The notes: generated by a model from the letters alone, not told the origin. A stretch of 64,000 nucleotides of DNA from Serratia marcescens (GCF_029846115.1 NZ_JARVZZ010000001.1:4774001-4838000), one strand, 5' to 3'; shown: positions 1 through 10,519, counted from the stretch's first letter. Program-made: numbers and translations.

Positions 1-648
1 GCCAAAGCCGAAGTCGTCCAGCATGATTTCCATCGCCGGCACCACGTTGTTCAGGTTGAGCAGCGGCTCGCCCATGCCCATCATCACCACGTTGGTGATC
101 GGACGTTGGCCGGTCACTTTCAGCGCGCCGATGATTTTCGCCGCGCGCCACACCTGGCCGATGATTTCCGACACGCGCAGGTTACGGTTGAAGCCCTGCT
201 GCGCCGTCGAACAGAATTTGCACTCCAGCGCGCAGCCTACCTGTGAGGAGACGCACAGCGTCGCGCGGTCGGCTTCCGGGATGTACACGGTTTCGACCTG
301 CTGATCGCCGACCTTAATCGCCCACTTGATGGTGCCGTCGGCCGAGCGCTGTTCTTCCGCCACTTCCGGCGCGCGAATTTCCGCCACGCGCTGCAGCTTG
401 CCGCGCAGGACTTTGTTGATGTCGGTCATCTGCTCGAAATCGTCGCAGCAGTAGTGGTACATCCACTTCATCACCTGATCGGCGCGGAACGGTTTCTCGC
501 CCATTTCGGCAAAGAATTCACGCATTTGCTGGCGGTTCAGGTCCAGCAGGTTGATTTTGGCCGCAGCCGGTTGCTCCACGTTAACGGAGGGGGTAGTCAG
601 CGAATTATTTTCAGACACGGTGTGCTCGGACGTGATGGGTTCTAACAT
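1..648 (-). CDS. rlmN: RlmN, 23S rRNA A2503 / tRNA A37 C2-methyltransferase (C-terminus outside window)
   Basis: Only the first 216 codons are present; the gene runs off the left edge. The product is a cytoplasmic radical-SAM enzyme that methylates C2 of adenosine in 23S rRNA and some tRNAs. The radical-SAM cluster motif CxxxCxxC is visible at C139, C143 and C146 in the segment [17 protein letters not shown]. The rest tracks E. coli RlmN closely, with about 14 extra N-terminal residues. I chose the ATG at 648 because AGAG precedes it at a suitable distance; a GTG ten codons later is an alternative. It lies downstream of ndk behind a strong terminator, so it probably has its own promoter. Confidence 0.95.
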   Translation of the reverse strand, partial: MLEPITSEHTVSENNSLTTPSVNVEQPAAAKINLLDLNRQQMREFFAEMGEKPFRADQVMKWMYHYCCDDFEQMTDINKVLRGKLQRVAEIRAPEVAEEQRSADGTIKWAIKVGDQQVETVYIPEADRATLCVSSQVGCALECKFCSTAQQGFNRNLRVSEIIGQVWRAAKIIGALKVTGQRPITNVVMMGMGEPLLNLNNVVPAMEIMLDDFGFG

Positions 649-740
649 AATGATCTCTGGCCTCGTTATTACACGTTATGGCGCTAAAGAATGGACAGTA
701 AGTTGTGCATTTCAGCCCGCATGATTCGGGTGGCGGCACT

Positions 741-779
741 AAAAACGCGCCCCTGACAAGTCGTCTTATCAGGGGCGCG
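741..779 (-). terminator. Rho-independent terminator after ndk
   Basis: An 11-bp perfect GC-rich stem (746-756 with 769-779) extends to about 15 bp with one wobble pair and an ACGA loop. On the minus strand it is followed by TTTTT (745-741). It ends ndk transcription before rlmN. Confidence 0.85.
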
Positions 780-885
780 GCATTGTACAAATTTTAGTAG
801 CGGGTGGCTACGGCTGAAAGGCATTCAGGGCATTTTTATTGTTTCAGCCGGTGAATGCCGGGCTATCAGCCAAGAAACGGCACGA

Positions 886-1311
886 TTAACGTGCGCAGAT
901 TTCGCTTTCGTTGAAGAAGTAAGCGATTTCACGCTGTGCGGATTCAACGGAGTCGGAACCGTGAACGGCGTTAGCGGTGAAGCTGTCCGCGTAGTCGGCA
1001 CGCAGGGTACCGGCCAGCGCGTTGTCCGGGTTGGTTGCGCCCATGATGTCGCGGTTGCGCTGCACGGCGTTTTCAGATTCCAGAACCTGCACCATGATTG
1101 GGCCAGAGGTCATGAACTCAACCAGACCGTCGAAGAATGGACGGCCTTTGTGCTCAGCGTAGAAGCCTTCAGCTTGTTCGCGAGTCAGACGCAGCATTTT
1201 AGCGGCGATGATTTTGAAACCGGCGCGCTCGAAACGCGCATAGATAGCGCCGATGTCGTTGTTGGCTACAGCGTTTGGTTTAACGATGGAAAAGGTACGT
1301 TCTACGGTCAT
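886..1311 (-). CDS. ndk: Nucleoside diphosphate kinase
   Basis: Transfers the gamma phosphate from NTPs to NDPs through a phosphohistidine to balance nucleotide pools in the cytoplasm. The 141-residue protein matches the usual length. It carries the N-terminal [12 protein letters not shown] segment and the active-site segment NAVHGSDS with catalytic H117. AGAGG lies just upstream of the ATG. It is followed by a strong terminator. The 160-bp leader towards sseB contains a 7-bp GC hairpin (1338-1344 with 1357-1363) of unknown role. Confidence 0.97.
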   Translation of the reverse strand: MTVERTFSIVKPNAVANNDIGAIYARFERAGFKIIAAKMLRLTREQAEGFYAEHKGRPFFDGLVEFMTSGPIMVQVLESENAVQRNRDIMGATNPDNALAGTLRADYADSFTANAVHGSDSVESAQREIAYFFNESEICAR

Positions 1312-1473
1312 GATGGCCTCTGTATAACTTCCAAAACAGGCCGGTCTGCAATGTTGCCGGCCTTCTCAAGTGGCGCAGATTATATGTGCGCCGTTAACGC
1401 TTGCCTACGGGAAAATCAACATTTCATTAAAAAAATATGATCTTCATAGGCCATTTTCGACAACGTGGCGGCG

Positions 1474-2304
1474 CTACTGGGTCTTGTCGGTAGACGGGAT
1501 CAAATTGCGTAGCCAGCTGCCCCAGCGGCGCTGATAAAACGGCTGCGTATGGGAGATCAGATAGTGGCTGATGCCGCGCTCGTTCTCCGACACCAGGCAG
1601 AAATCCACCGGTTCGTCGTTCGGCGCCGTTTCGCTGGCGACGCTGCCGGCCTCGTTGATCAACGCCTCGATCTCCGCCGGCTCGGCGTCCACTTCCAGCC
1701 CGATCAGCAAATTCGGCTTCTCGTCCGCCGCCTGGTCGTGCATCAGCGCCAGAAACGCGCGGCGCACCGGCTTGCGCTGGCTGAACAGCGTGGTCAACGC
1801 GTCCACCATCGCCGACGGATACGTTTCGGGCTGCCCCAGCAGGATTTGGGTCTCTTTATCGACGTAATGCTCCACCGGTTTGACGACGCCGCCGGTCGCC
1901 AGCAGCATCGCCACCTCTTCCGGGTAGAACTCCTTGCCGTACTCCGCCTTCGGGTTGAGGAACAGATCCGCGCCCTGGGTAATTTCGAACAACACCCGCG
2001 CCGGCATGGCGATAAATGGCTGTTCGTCCTCAACGGCCTTCTGCAGCGCTTCCAGCGAGGTGAAGAACGGAATGATGCTGCCGCCGTCCTGCTTCTCCCA
2101 ATGCTGGATATTGACCGGCGTATCCGCGTTGAGCGCGATGTCGCCGTCCTGCTGCACCTGCTCGCTGTCGCCGAGGATCAGCACCGTGGCGTCGAGCAGT
2201 TCACGGAAGAACGCCGGGCGATGGGCCGGCTCCGTCACCGCCAGCTTCAGCAGGCGTTCAAGTTCGTTCTCGCTCGGGGCGGCATCGTGATGATGGGCAC
2301 TCAT
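1474..2304 (-). CDS. sseB: SseB, enhanced serine sensitivity protein
   Basis: A cytoplasmic protein of 276 residues with the two SseB domains, somewhat longer than the E. coli protein (about 258). The N-terminal domain covers roughly residues 12-140 and the C-terminal domain roughly 150-265. In E. coli its overexpression alters serine sensitivity; the molecular activity is unknown. It lies downstream of pepB on the same strand, separated by 89 bp containing an 18-bp palindrome. The call rests on overall similarity and on the conserved pepB-sseB neighbourhood. Confidence 0.88.
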   Translation of the reverse strand: MSAHHHDAAPSENELERLLKLAVTEPAHRPAFFRELLDATVLILGDSEQVQQDGDIALNADTPVNIQHWEKQDGGSIIPFFTSLEALQKAVEDEQPFIAMPARVLFEITQGADLFLNPKAEYGKEFYPEEVAMLLATGGVVKPVEHYVDKETQILLGQPETYPSAMVDALTTLFSQRKPVRRAFLALMHDQAADEKPNLLIGLEVDAEPAEIEALINEAGSVASETAPNDEPVDFCLVSENERGISHYLISHTQPFYQRRWGSWLRNLIPSTDKTQ

Positions 2305-2330
2305 GGCAAACTCCAGGGATCAAATAGCGA

Positions 2331-2348
2331 GGCCCAGCATGCTGGGCC
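2331..2348. terminator. 18-bp perfect palindrome between pepB and sseB, possible weak terminator
   Basis: GGCCCAGCATGCTGGGCC is a perfect palindrome. On the minus strand it is followed by only a few T residues (TCGCTATTTG), so it may attenuate transcription between pepB and sseB instead of ending it fully. Confidence 0.4.
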
Positions 2349-2393
2349 CCGAAGATAATGCGCATTCTAGCGCCCGACGCGGCGGGCGTTCAA

Positions 2394-3689
2394 TTATTTG
2401 GCTTTGCTCAGCAGCAGGTTGGCCAGGGCGCGCACGCCCAGACCGGTCGCACCGGCCGACCACTGCTCCACCGCGCCTTTGCGGTAGGTGGCGGAACAGT
2501 CGATGTGCAGCCAGCCTTGCTGGTAGTTCTTGACGAAGTGCGACAGGAAGGCCGCCGCGGTGCTGGCGCCGGCGGTGTAGGCCGGGCCGGCCACGTTGTT
2601 CAGCTCGGCGAAGTTGGACGGCAGCTGGCTGCGGTGGAACTCGGCCAGCGGCAGACGCCAGAACGGCTCGTGCTCGGCGGCGGCACTGCTCAGCAGCTCC
2701 TGCGCCAGCGCATCGTCGAAGCTGAACAGCGCATGGTAGTCATTGCCGACCGCGGTTTTGGCCGCGCCGGTCAGGGTGGCGCAGTCGATAATCAGCTGCG
2801 GGTTCTGCTGAGAAGCGTCGATCAGGCCGTCGGCCAGCACCAGGCGCCCTTCCGCATCGGTGTTCATCACCTCAACGGTTTTGCCGTTGCGGTAGCGAAT
2901 GATGTCGCCCAGTTTGAAAGCGTTGCCGCTGACCATGTTGTCGGCGCAGCACAGGTACAGCTTCACGCGCTGCTTCAGGCCGCGCGCCGCCGCCAGCGCC
3001 AGAGCACCGGTGATGGTCGCCGCGCCGCCCATGTCAGCCTTCATCGAGTCCATAAAGGCGCTCTGCTTCAGGCTATAACCGCCGGTATCGAAGGTGATGC
3101 CCTTGCCGACCAGGCAGGCGAACACCGGCGCGTCCGGGTTACCGGTCGGGTTGAAGTCGAGCGCCAGCAGCACCGGTGGGCGCTCGGAGCCGCGGCCGAC
3201 GGTGTGGATGCCGGCATAGTTCTGCTCGCGCAGATCTTCGCCCTTGGTGATGCGGTAGCTGACGGCATCGCAGCCGACGTCGCACATCAGATCGACGGCG
3301 CGGGTCGCCAGCTGCTCCGGCCCCAGCTCTTCCGCCGGCATATTGATGGTGTCACGCACCCAATCTACGATCTTCAGGCGCTTATCCAGCTCCTGACGTG
3401 CGGCTTCCGGCAGTTCGGCCCATTCGACGTTGCGTTGCCCTTTCGGCCCGCGGTAGCCCTGCCAAAACGCCCAGCTGTTTTCCAAGTCCCAACCGTCACC
3501 GGCGAGTTTGACGTTTTTGATGCCCTGACCGTCAATTTTGCGACCCGCACGCTGGATCGCGCCCAGCTTGTCGGCGCCGGTCAGGTGGATGGTCATCCCT
3601 TCGCCGTTGGTGCTGAGCAGCGCTTTTTCGCCCCAACGGGCGTCGGCTGGTTGTTGCGACAGCGTGACCTGCATGAATTCTGTTGTCAT
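2394..3689 (-). CDS. pepB: Peptidase B (leucyl-aminopeptidase family M17)
   Basis: A cytoplasmic, metal-dependent broad-specificity aminopeptidase. The 431-residue length fits PepB (about 427-430) and is shorter than PepA. The M17 signature [14 protein letters not shown] with metal ligands D and E is present, as is the upstream KADMGGAA metal-binding segment. In E. coli pepB follows iscX directly. Here an isc terminator and a full ERIC repeat separate them by 222 bp, so pepB may have its own promoter or depend on read-through. Confidence 0.93.
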   Translation of the reverse strand: MTTEFMQVTLSQQPADARWGEKALLSTNGEGMTIHLTGADKLGAIQRAGRKIDGQGIKNVKLAGDGWDLENSWAFWQGYRGPKGQRNVEWAELPEAARQELDKRLKIVDWVRDTINMPAEELGPEQLATRAVDLMCDVGCDAVSYRITKGEDLREQNYAGIHTVGRGSERPPVLLALDFNPTGNPDAPVFACLVGKGITFDTGGYSLKQSAFMDSMKADMGGAATITGALALAAARGLKQRVKLYLCCADNMVSGNAFKLGDIIRYRNGKTVEVMNTDAEGRLVLADGLIDASQQNPQLIIDCATLTGAAKTAVGNDYHALFSFDDALAQELLSSAAAEHEPFWRLPLAEFHRSQLPSNFAELNNVAGPAYTAGASTAAAFLSHFVKNYQQGWLHIDCSATYRKGAVEQWSAGATGLGVRALANLLLSKAK

Positions 3690-3740
3690 AGCCTTCTTAC
3701 TCCGGATGTTCCCTTTATTATTTCATTAGGGCTTTATTGC

Positions 3741-3865
3741 ATACCCTATGGATTTCAAATTGCAGCTAGGCGCCCAGCGATCTCATCCCCAGGAGCTTAC
3801 TCAGGTAAGTGACTGGGGTGTGATCGTGCAGGTAACAACGCTGCGGTTTGAAAGACGACGGGTAT
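3741..3865. repeat. ERIC element (enterobacterial repetitive intergenic consensus), full length
   Basis: A 125-bp imperfect inverted repeat with ends ATACCC and GGGTAT. The diagnostic core is CCCCAGGAGCTTAC, then GTAAGTGACTGGGG at 3787-3818. A second copy of identical length lies at 29835-29959 in opposite orientation. It sits between the isc operon terminator and pepB. Confidence 0.93.
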
Positions 3866-3880
3866 GTCGGATACAAAATA

Positions 3881-3905
3881 AACGGGCCGCCCATGGCAGC
3901 CCGTT
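3881..3905 (-). terminator. Terminator of the isc operon, after iscX
   Basis: AACGGGCTGCC-ATG-GGCGGCCCGTT on the minus strand forms an 11-bp stem with one G-U pair, followed by TATTTTGTAT. It begins 8 bp beyond the iscX stop codon. Confidence 0.75.
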
Positions 3906-3912
3906 ACGCTAT

Positions 3913-4113
3913 TTACTCCGCTTCATCTAACCAGACCAGCAGGATCGCTTCCAGTATTTTTTCGTTGGAAGCCTGCGGATCGTCGTCGAACTCTTCCAGA
4001 TCGCAGATCCACTGATGCATGTCGGTAAAACGCACGGTTTTCGGATCGGTGTCCGGGTATTGGTCGTACAGGGCTTCGCCGATTTCTCGGCTGTCGGTCC
4101 ACTTCAGTCCCAT
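3913..4113 (-). CDS. iscX: IscX, small acidic Fe-S assembly adaptor
   Basis: A 66-residue acidic protein, the same length as E. coli IscX (YfhJ). It binds iron and the cysteine desulfurase IscS and modulates cluster assembly. The conserved stretch [20 protein letters not shown] and the acidic middle (DLEEFDDDP) are visible. It is the last gene of the isc operon, 32 bp after fdx and just before a terminator. Confidence 0.95.
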   Translation of the reverse strand: MGLKWTDSREIGEALYDQYPDTDPKTVRFTDMHQWICDLEEFDDDPQASNEKILEAILLVWLDEAE

Positions 4114-4145
4114 TATGATCTCCGGGTTGGCGCTGCGGCTAACAA

Positions 4146-4481
4146 TTAATGCTCACGCGCGTGGTTGACGGTGTAGCGCGGCATTTCGACCACCAGATCT
4201 TCGTCAGCGACCAGCGCCTGGCAGCTCAGACGGCTTTCCGGCTCCAGCCCCCACGCTTTGTCCAGCATGTCGTCTTCCAGCTCGCTGCTCTCTTCCAGCG
4301 AATCGAAGCCTTCACGCACGATGCAGTGGCAGGTGGTGCAGGCGCAGGATTTCTCGCAGGCGTGCTCGATTTCAATGCCGTTGCGCAGCGCAACGTTGAG
4401 GATCGACTCCCCTTTTTCAGCGTCCAGAACCGCCCCTTCCGGGCAAAGATCTTGATGGGGCAGGAAAACAATTTTAGGCAT
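4146..4481 (-). CDS. fdx: [2Fe-2S] ferredoxin of the ISC system
   Basis: An adrenodoxin-type ferredoxin of 111 residues that supplies electrons for Fe-S cluster assembly on IscU. Cluster ligands C42, C48, C51 and C87 are present in [13 protein letters not shown] and RLSCQAL; C46 and C53 are additional cysteines. It starts 2 bp after the hscA stop, so the two are probably translationally coupled. Confidence 0.97.
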   Translation of the reverse strand: MPKIVFLPHQDLCPEGAVLDAEKGESILNVALRNGIEIEHACEKSCACTTCHCIVREGFDSLEESSELEDDMLDKAWGLEPESRLSCQALVADEDLVVEMPRYTVNHAREH

Positions 4482-4483
4482 GG

Positions 4484-6334
4484 TTAAACCTCATCCACAG
4501 AATGGCCAGCCAGCGCGCGGCGAATGGAAGCGTCCATGCGGCGCGCGGCAAAATCTTGCGTTTGTGCATCTAATGTTTTGATGGCGTCTTCGATAGCGGC
4601 GGGATCTTCCCCCTGCGCCGCCTGCTGCAACGCCTGGGTCGCGGCGGCGATCGCCTGGCTTTCCGCCTCGCTCAGCAGCGCGGCGTCGGTGGCCAGCGCG
4701 CCCTGCAGGCTTTCCAGCACCCGCGAGGCTTCCACGCGTTGCTCCGCCAGCTTGCGCGCGCCCACGTCGCTTTGCGCGTTGGCCATCGAATCCTTGATCA
4801 TGCCGGCGATTTCGCTGTCCGACAGGCCGTACGACGGCTTCACCTGGATCGAGGCTTCGACGCCGGTGGATTTCTCCATCGCGGTGACGCTCAGCAGACC
4901 GTCGGCATCCACCTGGAAGGTGACGCGAATGTGCGCCCCCCCGGCAGGCAATGGCGGCAGGCCGCGCAGCGTGAAGCGCGCCAGCGAACGGCAGTCCTGC
5001 ACCAGCTCGCGCTCGCCCTGCAGCACGTGGATCATCATCGCGCTCTGGCCGTCTTTAAAGGTGGTGAATTCCTGCGCGCGCGCCACCGGGATGGTGGTGT
5101 TGCGCGGGATCACTTTCTCCACCAGACCGCCCATGGTTTCGAGGCCCAGCGACAGCGGGATCACGTCCAGCAGCAGCATGTCGCTGTCCGGCTTGTTGCC
5201 CACCAGAATGTCGGCCTGGATCGCGGCGCCGATGGCGACCACTTTATCCGGATCGATCGACGTCAGCGGCGCACGGCCGAAGAAGGCCCCCACTTGCTCA
5301 CGCACCAGTGGCACGCGGGTAGAACCACCGACCATCACCGCTTCCAGCACCTCGTCGGCGGCGACGCCGGCGTCTTTCAGCGCGCGGCGGCAGGCCATCA
5401 GCGTGCGTTTCACCAGCGGAGCGATCAGCGCTTCGAACTGGGCGCGGGTCACCTCGCCCTGCCAGCCGGCCACCTCAACGCGCACGCTGTCGGCATCGCT
5501 CAACGCGATTTTGGCGGCGATGGCGGCATCCAGCAGTTGGCGCTGCACACCATGGTCGCTGCGATCGGCCACGCCGGCCTGCTCGCGCAACCAGTCGGCC
5601 AGCAGGTGATCGAAGTCGTCACCGCCCAGCGCGGAATCGCCGCCGGTGGCCAGCACTTCGAACACGCCGCGGCTGAGGCGCAGAATGGAGATATCAAAGG
5701 TGCCGCCGCCCAGATCGTAAACCGCGATCACCCCTTCCTGGCCGGAATCCAGCCCGTAGGCGATCGCCGCCGCGGTCGGTTCGTTCAGCAGGCGCAGGAC
5801 GTGCAGGCCGGCCAGACGCGCCGCGTCTTTGGTGCCCTGGCGCTGCGCGTCGTCGAAGTAGGCGGGAACGGTGATCACCACGCCGTCCAGCTCGCCTTCC
5901 AGCGCCGCTTGCGCGCGCGCGGACAGGGCCCGCAGGATATCGGCGGAGACGCCGACCGGGTTAACCGGGCCGGCGGCGGTGACGATCAGCGGCAGGCCGT
6001 TGTCGCTGGCCTGGAATTGATAAGGCAGGTTCGGGTAACGTTGCTGCACGTCCGCCAACGAGCGGCCCATCATGCGTTTGATGGAGCTGACGGTATTGGC
6101 CGGATCCTGCGCCGCCTGTTGGCGCGCCTCCCAGCCGACGCGCTGCGCGTTCGCCTGATAATGCACCACCGAAGGCAGCAAATGGCGGCCCTGTTCGTCG
6201 GCCAGCGTTTCCGCTTGCCCGCTGCGCACCGTGGCGACCAGCGAGTTGGTGGTGCCTAAGTCGATGCCGGCGGCCAGACGTCGCTGATGCGGCGCGGCGC
6301 TGAGGCCAGGCTCACTAATTTGTAATAAGGCCAT
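4484..6334 (-). CDS. hscA: HscA, Hsp70-class chaperone for Fe-S cluster transfer
   Basis: A 616-residue specialised DnaK-like ATPase, identical in length to E. coli HscA. It binds the LPPVK motif of IscU and releases its cluster, driven by ATP and stimulated by HscB. Nucleotide-binding signatures are at residues 23-31 (GIDLGTTNS) and 206-214 (YDLGGGTFD). The substrate-binding domain follows from about residue 380. It lies between hscB and fdx in the standard isc order. Confidence 0.97.
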   Translation of the reverse strand: MALLQISEPGLSAAPHQRRLAAGIDLGTTNSLVATVRSGQAETLADEQGRHLLPSVVHYQANAQRVGWEARQQAAQDPANTVSSIKRMMGRSLADVQQRYPNLPYQFQASDNGLPLIVTAAGPVNPVGVSADILRALSARAQAALEGELDGVVITVPAYFDDAQRQGTKDAARLAGLHVLRLLNEPTAAAIAYGLDSGQEGVIAVYDLGGGTFDISILRLSRGVFEVLATGGDSALGGDDFDHLLADWLREQAGVADRSDHGVQRQLLDAAIAAKIALSDADSVRVEVAGWQGEVTRAQFEALIAPLVKRTLMACRRALKDAGVAADEVLEAVMVGGSTRVPLVREQVGAFFGRAPLTSIDPDKVVAIGAAIQADILVGNKPDSDMLLLDVIPLSLGLETMGGLVEKVIPRNTTIPVARAQEFTTFKDGQSAMMIHVLQGERELVQDCRSLARFTLRGLPPLPAGGAHIRVTFQVDADGLLSVTAMEKSTGVEASIQVKPSYGLSDSEIAGMIKDSMANAQSDVGARKLAEQRVEASRVLESLQGALATDAALLSEAESQAIAAATQALQQAAQGEDPAAIEDAIKTLDAQTQDFAARRMDASIRRALAGHSVDEV

Positions 6335-6366
6335 GTTGAAGCTTCCACAATCAGAATCAGAAGGTG

Positions 6367-6888
6367 TTACTCAAAACCCAGCAGTTTTTCTTCGAGTTGT
6401 TCAACCTGTTGCTGGAGTTTGTCCAAAAAGCGCAGCTTGCGCACGGTGTCGGCGGCGTCCGCCCATTGCTCACCATCCAGCTGCTGCAGCATCAGAGCGC
6501 TGCGCTGTTTGATGGAGACGGCCAGCCGCGCGCCGAAATCGGCCAGCAGGCTTTCCGCCTCCGGCTTGCGCTCAATGGCATCGAGCTCTTCGCGCAGTTC
6601 CAGCTGTTCCATCAGAAACGCGGTGTCGCGCATCGTATGCTGTTCGTTGCCCAGTTCGAAGCCGTGCAAAGATAGCATATACTCCGCGCGTTTTAACGGG
6701 TGCTTCAGCGCCTGGTAGGCTTCGTTGATGGTCGCCGCCTGCTGCAACGCCATCAGGCGTTCGCGCTCCGGCTGGTTGGCGAAACGATCGGGGTGGAATT
6801 GGCGCTGCAGATCCTGGAAGCGGGACGCAAGCAGGCTGCCGTCCACGGTGTAGCGAACTGGCAGCCCGAATAAAGTAAAGTAATCCAT
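6367..6888 (-). CDS. hscB: HscB, J-domain co-chaperone of HscA
   Basis: A 173-residue protein with an N-terminal J domain (HPD at 32-34, in FHPDRF) and a C-terminal helical domain that binds IscU. It stimulates the HscA ATPase and delivers IscU-bound clusters. The 62-bp gap to iscA contains a stem-loop (6918-6924 with 6931-6937) without a T tract, so read-through is expected. Confidence 0.96.
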   Translation of the reverse strand: MDYFTLFGLPVRYTVDGSLLASRFQDLQRQFHPDRFANQPERERLMALQQAATINEAYQALKHPLKRAEYMLSLHGFELGNEQHTMRDTAFLMEQLELREELDAIERKPEAESLLADFGARLAVSIKQRSALMLQQLDGEQWADAADTVRKLRFLDKLQQQVEQLEEKLLGFE

Positions 6889-6950
6889 AGCGTGCTCTGG
6901 GCGTTAGCGGATGAAGTTCCCCCGCCGAAACGGGGGAGCACGATGGACTG

Positions 6951-7274
6951 TCAGACGTTGAAACTCTCGCCGCAGCCGCATTCGCTTGAGACGTTCGGGT
7001 TGTTGAACTTGAAGCCTTCGTTCAGGCCTTCCTTAACGAAATCAAGCTCGGTGCCGTCAAGGTAGACCAGGCTCTTGCCGTCGATGATCACCTTGATGCC
7101 TTTGTCTTCAAACACGATGTCGTCATCGTTGGCTTCGTCAACAAATTCCAGCACGTACGCCATCCCGGAGCAGCCGGAAGTTCGCACTCCCAGACGCAGG
7201 CCGAGACCTTTGCCGCGGTTCGTCAAAAACGCCTGAACACGCTGCGCAGCGCTGTCGCTCATGGTAATAGACAT
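6951..7274 (-). CDS. iscA: IscA, A-type Fe-S carrier
   Basis: A 107-residue A-type carrier that accepts or delivers iron or Fe-S clusters. Ligand cysteines C35, C99 and C101 are present (SGCSG and ECGCGES). The open frame extends 18 bp upstream, but I start at the ATG at 7274 because GAGGT sits correctly before it and the protein then matches E. coli IscA residue for residue in length. A GC hairpin (7299-7315) lies in the iscU-iscA gap. Confidence 0.97.
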   Translation of the reverse strand: MSITMSDSAAQRVQAFLTNRGKGLGLRLGVRTSGCSGMAYVLEFVDEANDDDIVFEDKGIKVIIDGKSLVYLDGTELDFVKEGLNEGFKFNNPNVSSECGCGESFNV

Positions 7275-7328
7275 CACAACCTCACACTTCACATCAAAGC
7301 CCGGCGCGGCCGGGCCGACTCAGACAAA

Positions 7329-7715
7329 TTACTTGGCGCTATGCTTGCTCTTATAGTCGGCAATCGCTGCTTTGATGGCGTCTTCAGCCAGGATCGAGCA
7401 GTGAATTTTGACCGGCGGCAACTCCAGCTCTTCAGCGATCTGGGTGTTTTTGATCGCTTCAGCCTGATCCAGCGACTTGCCTTTCATCCATTCGGTCACC
7501 AGCGAGCTGGAGGCGATGGCGGAACCGCAGCCGTAAGTTTTAAAGCGCGCGTCTTCGATGATGCCTTCATCGTTAACCTTGATCTGCAGCTTCATGACGT
7601 CGCCGCAGGCCGGTGCCCCTACCATGCCGCTGCCGACGGTAGGATCTTCGTTGTCGAAAGAACCCACGTTACGCGGGTTTTCATAATGATCGATTACTTT
7701 TTCGCTGTAAGCCAT
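7329..7715 (-). CDS. iscU: IscU, Fe-S cluster scaffold
   Basis: The 128-residue scaffold on which [2Fe-2S] and [4Fe-4S] clusters form. Cluster ligands C37, D39, C63 and C106 are all present. The HscA recognition motif LPPVK is at 99-103. It lies 24 bp downstream of iscS in the operon. Confidence 0.98.
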   Translation of the reverse strand: MAYSEKVIDHYENPRNVGSFDNEDPTVGSGMVGAPACGDVMKLQIKVNDEGIIEDARFKTYGCGSAIASSSLVTEWMKGKSLDQAEAIKNTQIAEELELPPVKIHCSILAEDAIKAAIADYKSKHSAK

Positions 7716-7739
7716 GACCTTGCTCCTGAAACCTGAGAA

Positions 7740-8954
7740 TTAATGATGCGCCCATTCGATGCTGTTGATGTCCACGCCCTGCTTGAACATCTCCCACAGT
7801 GGGGACAGATCGCGCAGACGGCCGATGGATTTACGCACCAGTTGAATGGTGTAGTCGATCTCTTCTTCCGTGGTGAAACGCCCCAGGGAGAAACGGATCG
7901 AGCTGTGCGCCAATTCATCGCTCATGCCCAGCGCGCGCAGCACGTAGGACGGCTCGAGGCTGGCGGAGGTACAGGCTGAACCGGAGGAAACGGCCAGGTC
8001 TTTCAGCGCCATGATCAGCGACTCGCCTTCAACGTAGTTGAAGCTGACGTTCAGGATGTTCGGTGCGCCGTGCTCCAGATCGCCGTTCAGATACACTTCT
8101 TCCATATCTTTCACGCCGTTCCACAGACGATCGCGCAGGGTGCGCAGACGCGCCATCTCTTCGGTCATCTCTTCTTTGGCGATGCGGTAAGCTTCGCCCA
8201 TGCCGACGATCTGGTGGACAGGCAGAGTGCCGGAACGCATGCCGCGCTCGTGACCGCCGCCGTGTACCTGCGCTTCGATGCGGATGCGCGGCTTGCGGCG
8301 CACGTACAGCGCGCCGATGCCTTTCGGGCCATAGATTTTGTGGCCGGAGAACGACATCAGGTCGACTTTCAGCTTGCTCAGATCGATAGGCAGTTTGCCC
8401 ACGCTCTGGGTGGCGTCAACGTGGTAGATGATACCGCGCGCACGGCACATTTCGCCGATCGCTTCGATATCCTGCACCACGCCGATTTCGTTATTGACGT
8501 GCATGATGGAGACCAGAATGGTGTCATCGCGCAGCGCCGCTTCGAGATCCTGCAGGCTGATGATGCCGTTGCTCTGTGGCGCCAGGTAGGTCACTTCAAA
8601 CCCTTCGCGCTCCAGCTGACGGCAGGTGTCCAGCACGGCTTTGTGTTCGGTTTTGCTGGTGATGATGTGCTTGCCTTTTTTCTGGTAGAAATTGGCAGCG
8701 CCTTTGATCGCCAGGTTGTCGGATTCGGTCGCCCCGGAGGTGAAGACGATTTCGCGTGGGTCGGCGCCCACCAGTTCGGCAATTTGGTTACGGGCGATGT
8801 CTACCGCCTCTTCCGCCTGCCAACCGAAACGGTGGGAACGGGAAGCCGGGTTGCCAAAAGTGCCGTCCAGGGTCAAAAACTGCATCATCTTCTCAGCAAC
8901 GCGCGGGTCGACCGGCGTCGTTGCTGAGTAATCCAGATAAATCGGTAATTTCAT
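7740..8954 (-). CDS. iscS: IscS, cysteine desulfurase
   Basis: A PLP enzyme of 404 residues that converts cysteine to alanine and provides persulfide sulfur for Fe-S clusters and tRNA thiolation. H104, PLP lysine K206 ([12 protein letters not shown]) and the mobile-loop active-site cysteine C328 (SSGSACTSA) are visible. It lies 54 bp downstream of iscR, a spacing similar to E. coli, where this gap is a target of post-transcriptional control. Confidence 0.98.
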   Translation of the reverse strand: MKLPIYLDYSATTPVDPRVAEKMMQFLTLDGTFGNPASRSHRFGWQAEEAVDIARNQIAELVGADPREIVFTSGATESDNLAIKGAANFYQKKGKHIITSKTEHKAVLDTCRQLEREGFEVTYLAPQSNGIISLQDLEAALRDDTILVSIMHVNNEIGVVQDIEAIGEMCRARGIIYHVDATQSVGKLPIDLSKLKVDLMSFSGHKIYGPKGIGALYVRRKPRIRIEAQVHGGGHERGMRSGTLPVHQIVGMGEAYRIAKEEMTEEMARLRTLRDRLWNGVKDMEEVYLNGDLEHGAPNILNVSFNYVEGESLIMALKDLAVSSGSACTSASLEPSYVLRALGMSDELAHSSIRFSLGRFTTEEEIDYTIQLVRKSIGRLRDLSPLWEMFKQGVDINSIEWAHH

Positions 8955-9008
8955 TGCTCTTGTGCTCCGTACATCACTTCCAAAAACTAAAAAAATTTCG
9001 CCAGCTGC

Positions 9009-9503
9009 TTATGCGCGCAGATTAACGTTGATAGTTTCTTGCGGACGACCGTTGGCCGTGCGGCGCGTATCGTTGTTTTGACGATCCGCCACCACCAGCA
9101 CTTCCTGGTTGTTGACCAGTTCTGCCAGCGTAATGTTGTTCAGGAACCCGCTGATGCGCTCGCTCAGATCGCGCCACAGGGCGTGGGTCAAGCAGCGATC
9201 GCCGCCCTGACAGCCTTCTTTGCCCTGGCAACGGGTTGCATCTACCGATTCATCGACGGCAGTGATGACAGCGCCAACGGCGATCTCACCTGCGTCTTTA
9301 CCCAGCAGATAACCACCGCCCGGGCCACGCACGCTGGCCACCAGACCATTCTTGCGCAGACGGGAGAATAATTGTTCCAGATAAGAGAGCGAAATACCCT
9401 GGCGTTCGGAAATGTCCGCCAGTGGTACCGGCCCTTCCTGGGAATGCAGCGCTACGTCGAGCATAGCGGTTACGGCATAACGGCCTTTGGATGTCAGTCT
9501 CAT
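9009..9503 (-). CDS. iscR: IscR, Fe-S cluster-sensing repressor (Rrf2 family)
   Basis: A 164-residue winged-helix regulator. With a [2Fe-2S] cluster it represses the isc operon; the apo form controls other promoters. Cluster ligands C92, C98, C104 and H107 are present in [17 protein letters not shown]. Two type-1 operators lie directly upstream (9548-9597), consistent with autorepression. It is the first gene of the isc operon. Confidence 0.98.
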   Translation of the reverse strand: MRLTSKGRYAVTAMLDVALHSQEGPVPLADISERQGISLSYLEQLFSRLRKNGLVASVRGPGGGYLLGKDAGEIAVGAVITAVDESVDATRCQGKEGCQGGDRCLTHALWRDLSERISGFLNNITLAELVNNQEVLVVADRQNNDTRRTANGRPQETINVNLRA

Positions 9504-9547
9504 AGCTCAATGGTTACCTGTTGGTCAAATATGGCCGAAAGTCTGAC

Positions 9548-9597
9548 ATTCCTGAGTAAAACAGTCAACTATTTAACCTAGTAATTGACTCAAGTAT
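9548..9597 (-). promoter_or_regulatory. Two adjacent type-1 IscR operators in the isc promoter region
   Basis: Read on the minus strand, the 25-bp site at 9572-9548 begins ATAGTTGACTG and ends ACTCAGGAAT. The 25-bp site at 9597-9573 begins ATACTTGAGTC and ends TACTAGGTTAA. Both fit the known type-1 consensus half-site pattern ATAnyyGACT, the first better. They abut each other, about 45 bp before the iscR start, and overlap the probable -35 TTGACT. Confidence 0.8.
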
Positions 9598-9696
9598 TAG
9601 CACGTTTTGAACTTAGCAAGAACAAAGGTATATAAAATACATGTTATAACCTTTGGATAACTAATACTATTGTCGCCCACCGTTATGCCACATCAA

Positions 9697-10431
9697 TTAA
9701 TTACCTTGATGTTTATCCTGTTTCTCGATCGACGTCAGCATGCCGCGCAGGATATTCAGCTCCTGCCCTTCCGGGCGGGCGCGGGTGAACAGCCGACGCA
9801 GGCGGCTCATCACCTGGCCCGGATGGGACGGACGAATAAAGCCGGTGCGCTGCAGCGTCTGCTCCAGGTGCTGATAGAAACGCTCGAGGTCGTCCACCAG
9901 CGGATACGGCGTCTCTTCCAGCTGCGGCGCGCCCGCCTGTTGGCGATCGAGGTAGGCCACGCGCACTTCATACGCCAGGATCTGCACCGCCATCGCCAGA
10001 TTCAGCGAGCTGTAGTCCGGGTTGGCCGGAATGGCGACGTGGTAGTGGCACTTCTGCAGTTCATCGTTGGTCAGCCCGACGCGTTCGCGGCCGAACACCA
10101 GCGCCACCGGCGCGTGTTCGCCTTCGTGCACCGCGCGCACGCCGCATTCACGCGGCTCCAGCATCGGCCACGGCAAGGTGCGAGAACGTGCGCTGGTGCC
10201 TACCACCAGGCTACAGCCGGCGATGGCGTCATCGAGGGTATCGACGATAGTGGCGTTGCCGATCACGTCGCTGGCGCCGGCGGCCAGGGCGATGGCCTGA
10301 GAATCGGGTTTGATCAGCGGATTAACCAGATAAAGGTTGGTTAAACCCATGGTTTTCATGGCTCTGGCGGTCGAGCCCATGTTGCCGGTATGTGAAGTCT
10401 CAACCAGAACAATGCGGATATTGTGCAGCAT
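9697..10431 (-). CDS. trmJ: TrmJ, tRNA (cytidine/uridine-2'-O-)-methyltransferase
   Basis: A SPOUT-class methyltransferase of 244 residues that modifies position 32 of certain tRNAs with SAM. The N-terminus ([16 protein letters not shown]) and the knot region ([14 protein letters not shown] and [10 protein letters not shown]) match the family. The open frame continues 33 bp upstream; I chose the ATG at 10431 because CAGAG precedes it and it aligns with E. coli. It lies upstream of iscR with a 193-bp gap holding the isc regulatory region. Confidence 0.95.
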   Translation of the reverse strand: MLHNIRIVLVETSHTGNMGSTARAMKTMGLTNLYLVNPLIKPDSQAIALAAGASDVIGNATIVDTLDDAIAGCSLVVGTSARSRTLPWPMLEPRECGVRAVHEGEHAPVALVFGRERVGLTNDELQKCHYHVAIPANPDYSSLNLAMAVQILAYEVRVAYLDRQQAGAPQLEETPYPLVDDLERFYQHLEQTLQRTGFIRPSHPGQVMSRLRRLFTRARPEGQELNILRGMLTSIEKQDKHQGN

Positions 10432-10477
10432 ACAAACTCTGAGCGTGGCGGAAAATCGCAGCATCTTAACACAGCCG

Positions 10478-10506
10478 TAGGCAATTTGCCGAACAGCTGC
10501 TATACT
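10478..10506 (+). promoter_or_regulatory. Probable suhB promoter
   Basis: -35 TAGGCA (10478-10483), a 17-bp spacer and -10 TATACT (10501-10506). The -10 is near consensus and the -35 matches 4 of 6 positions. The predicted start lies about 38 bp before the suhB ATG. Confidence 0.6.
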
Positions 10507-10519
10507 TCGCGCCGTTTCC

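Noticed and set aside
2358..3812. 484-codon open frame on the plus strand
   Set aside because: Antisense to pepB, with composition typical of a shadow frame; pepB has clear catalytic motifs.
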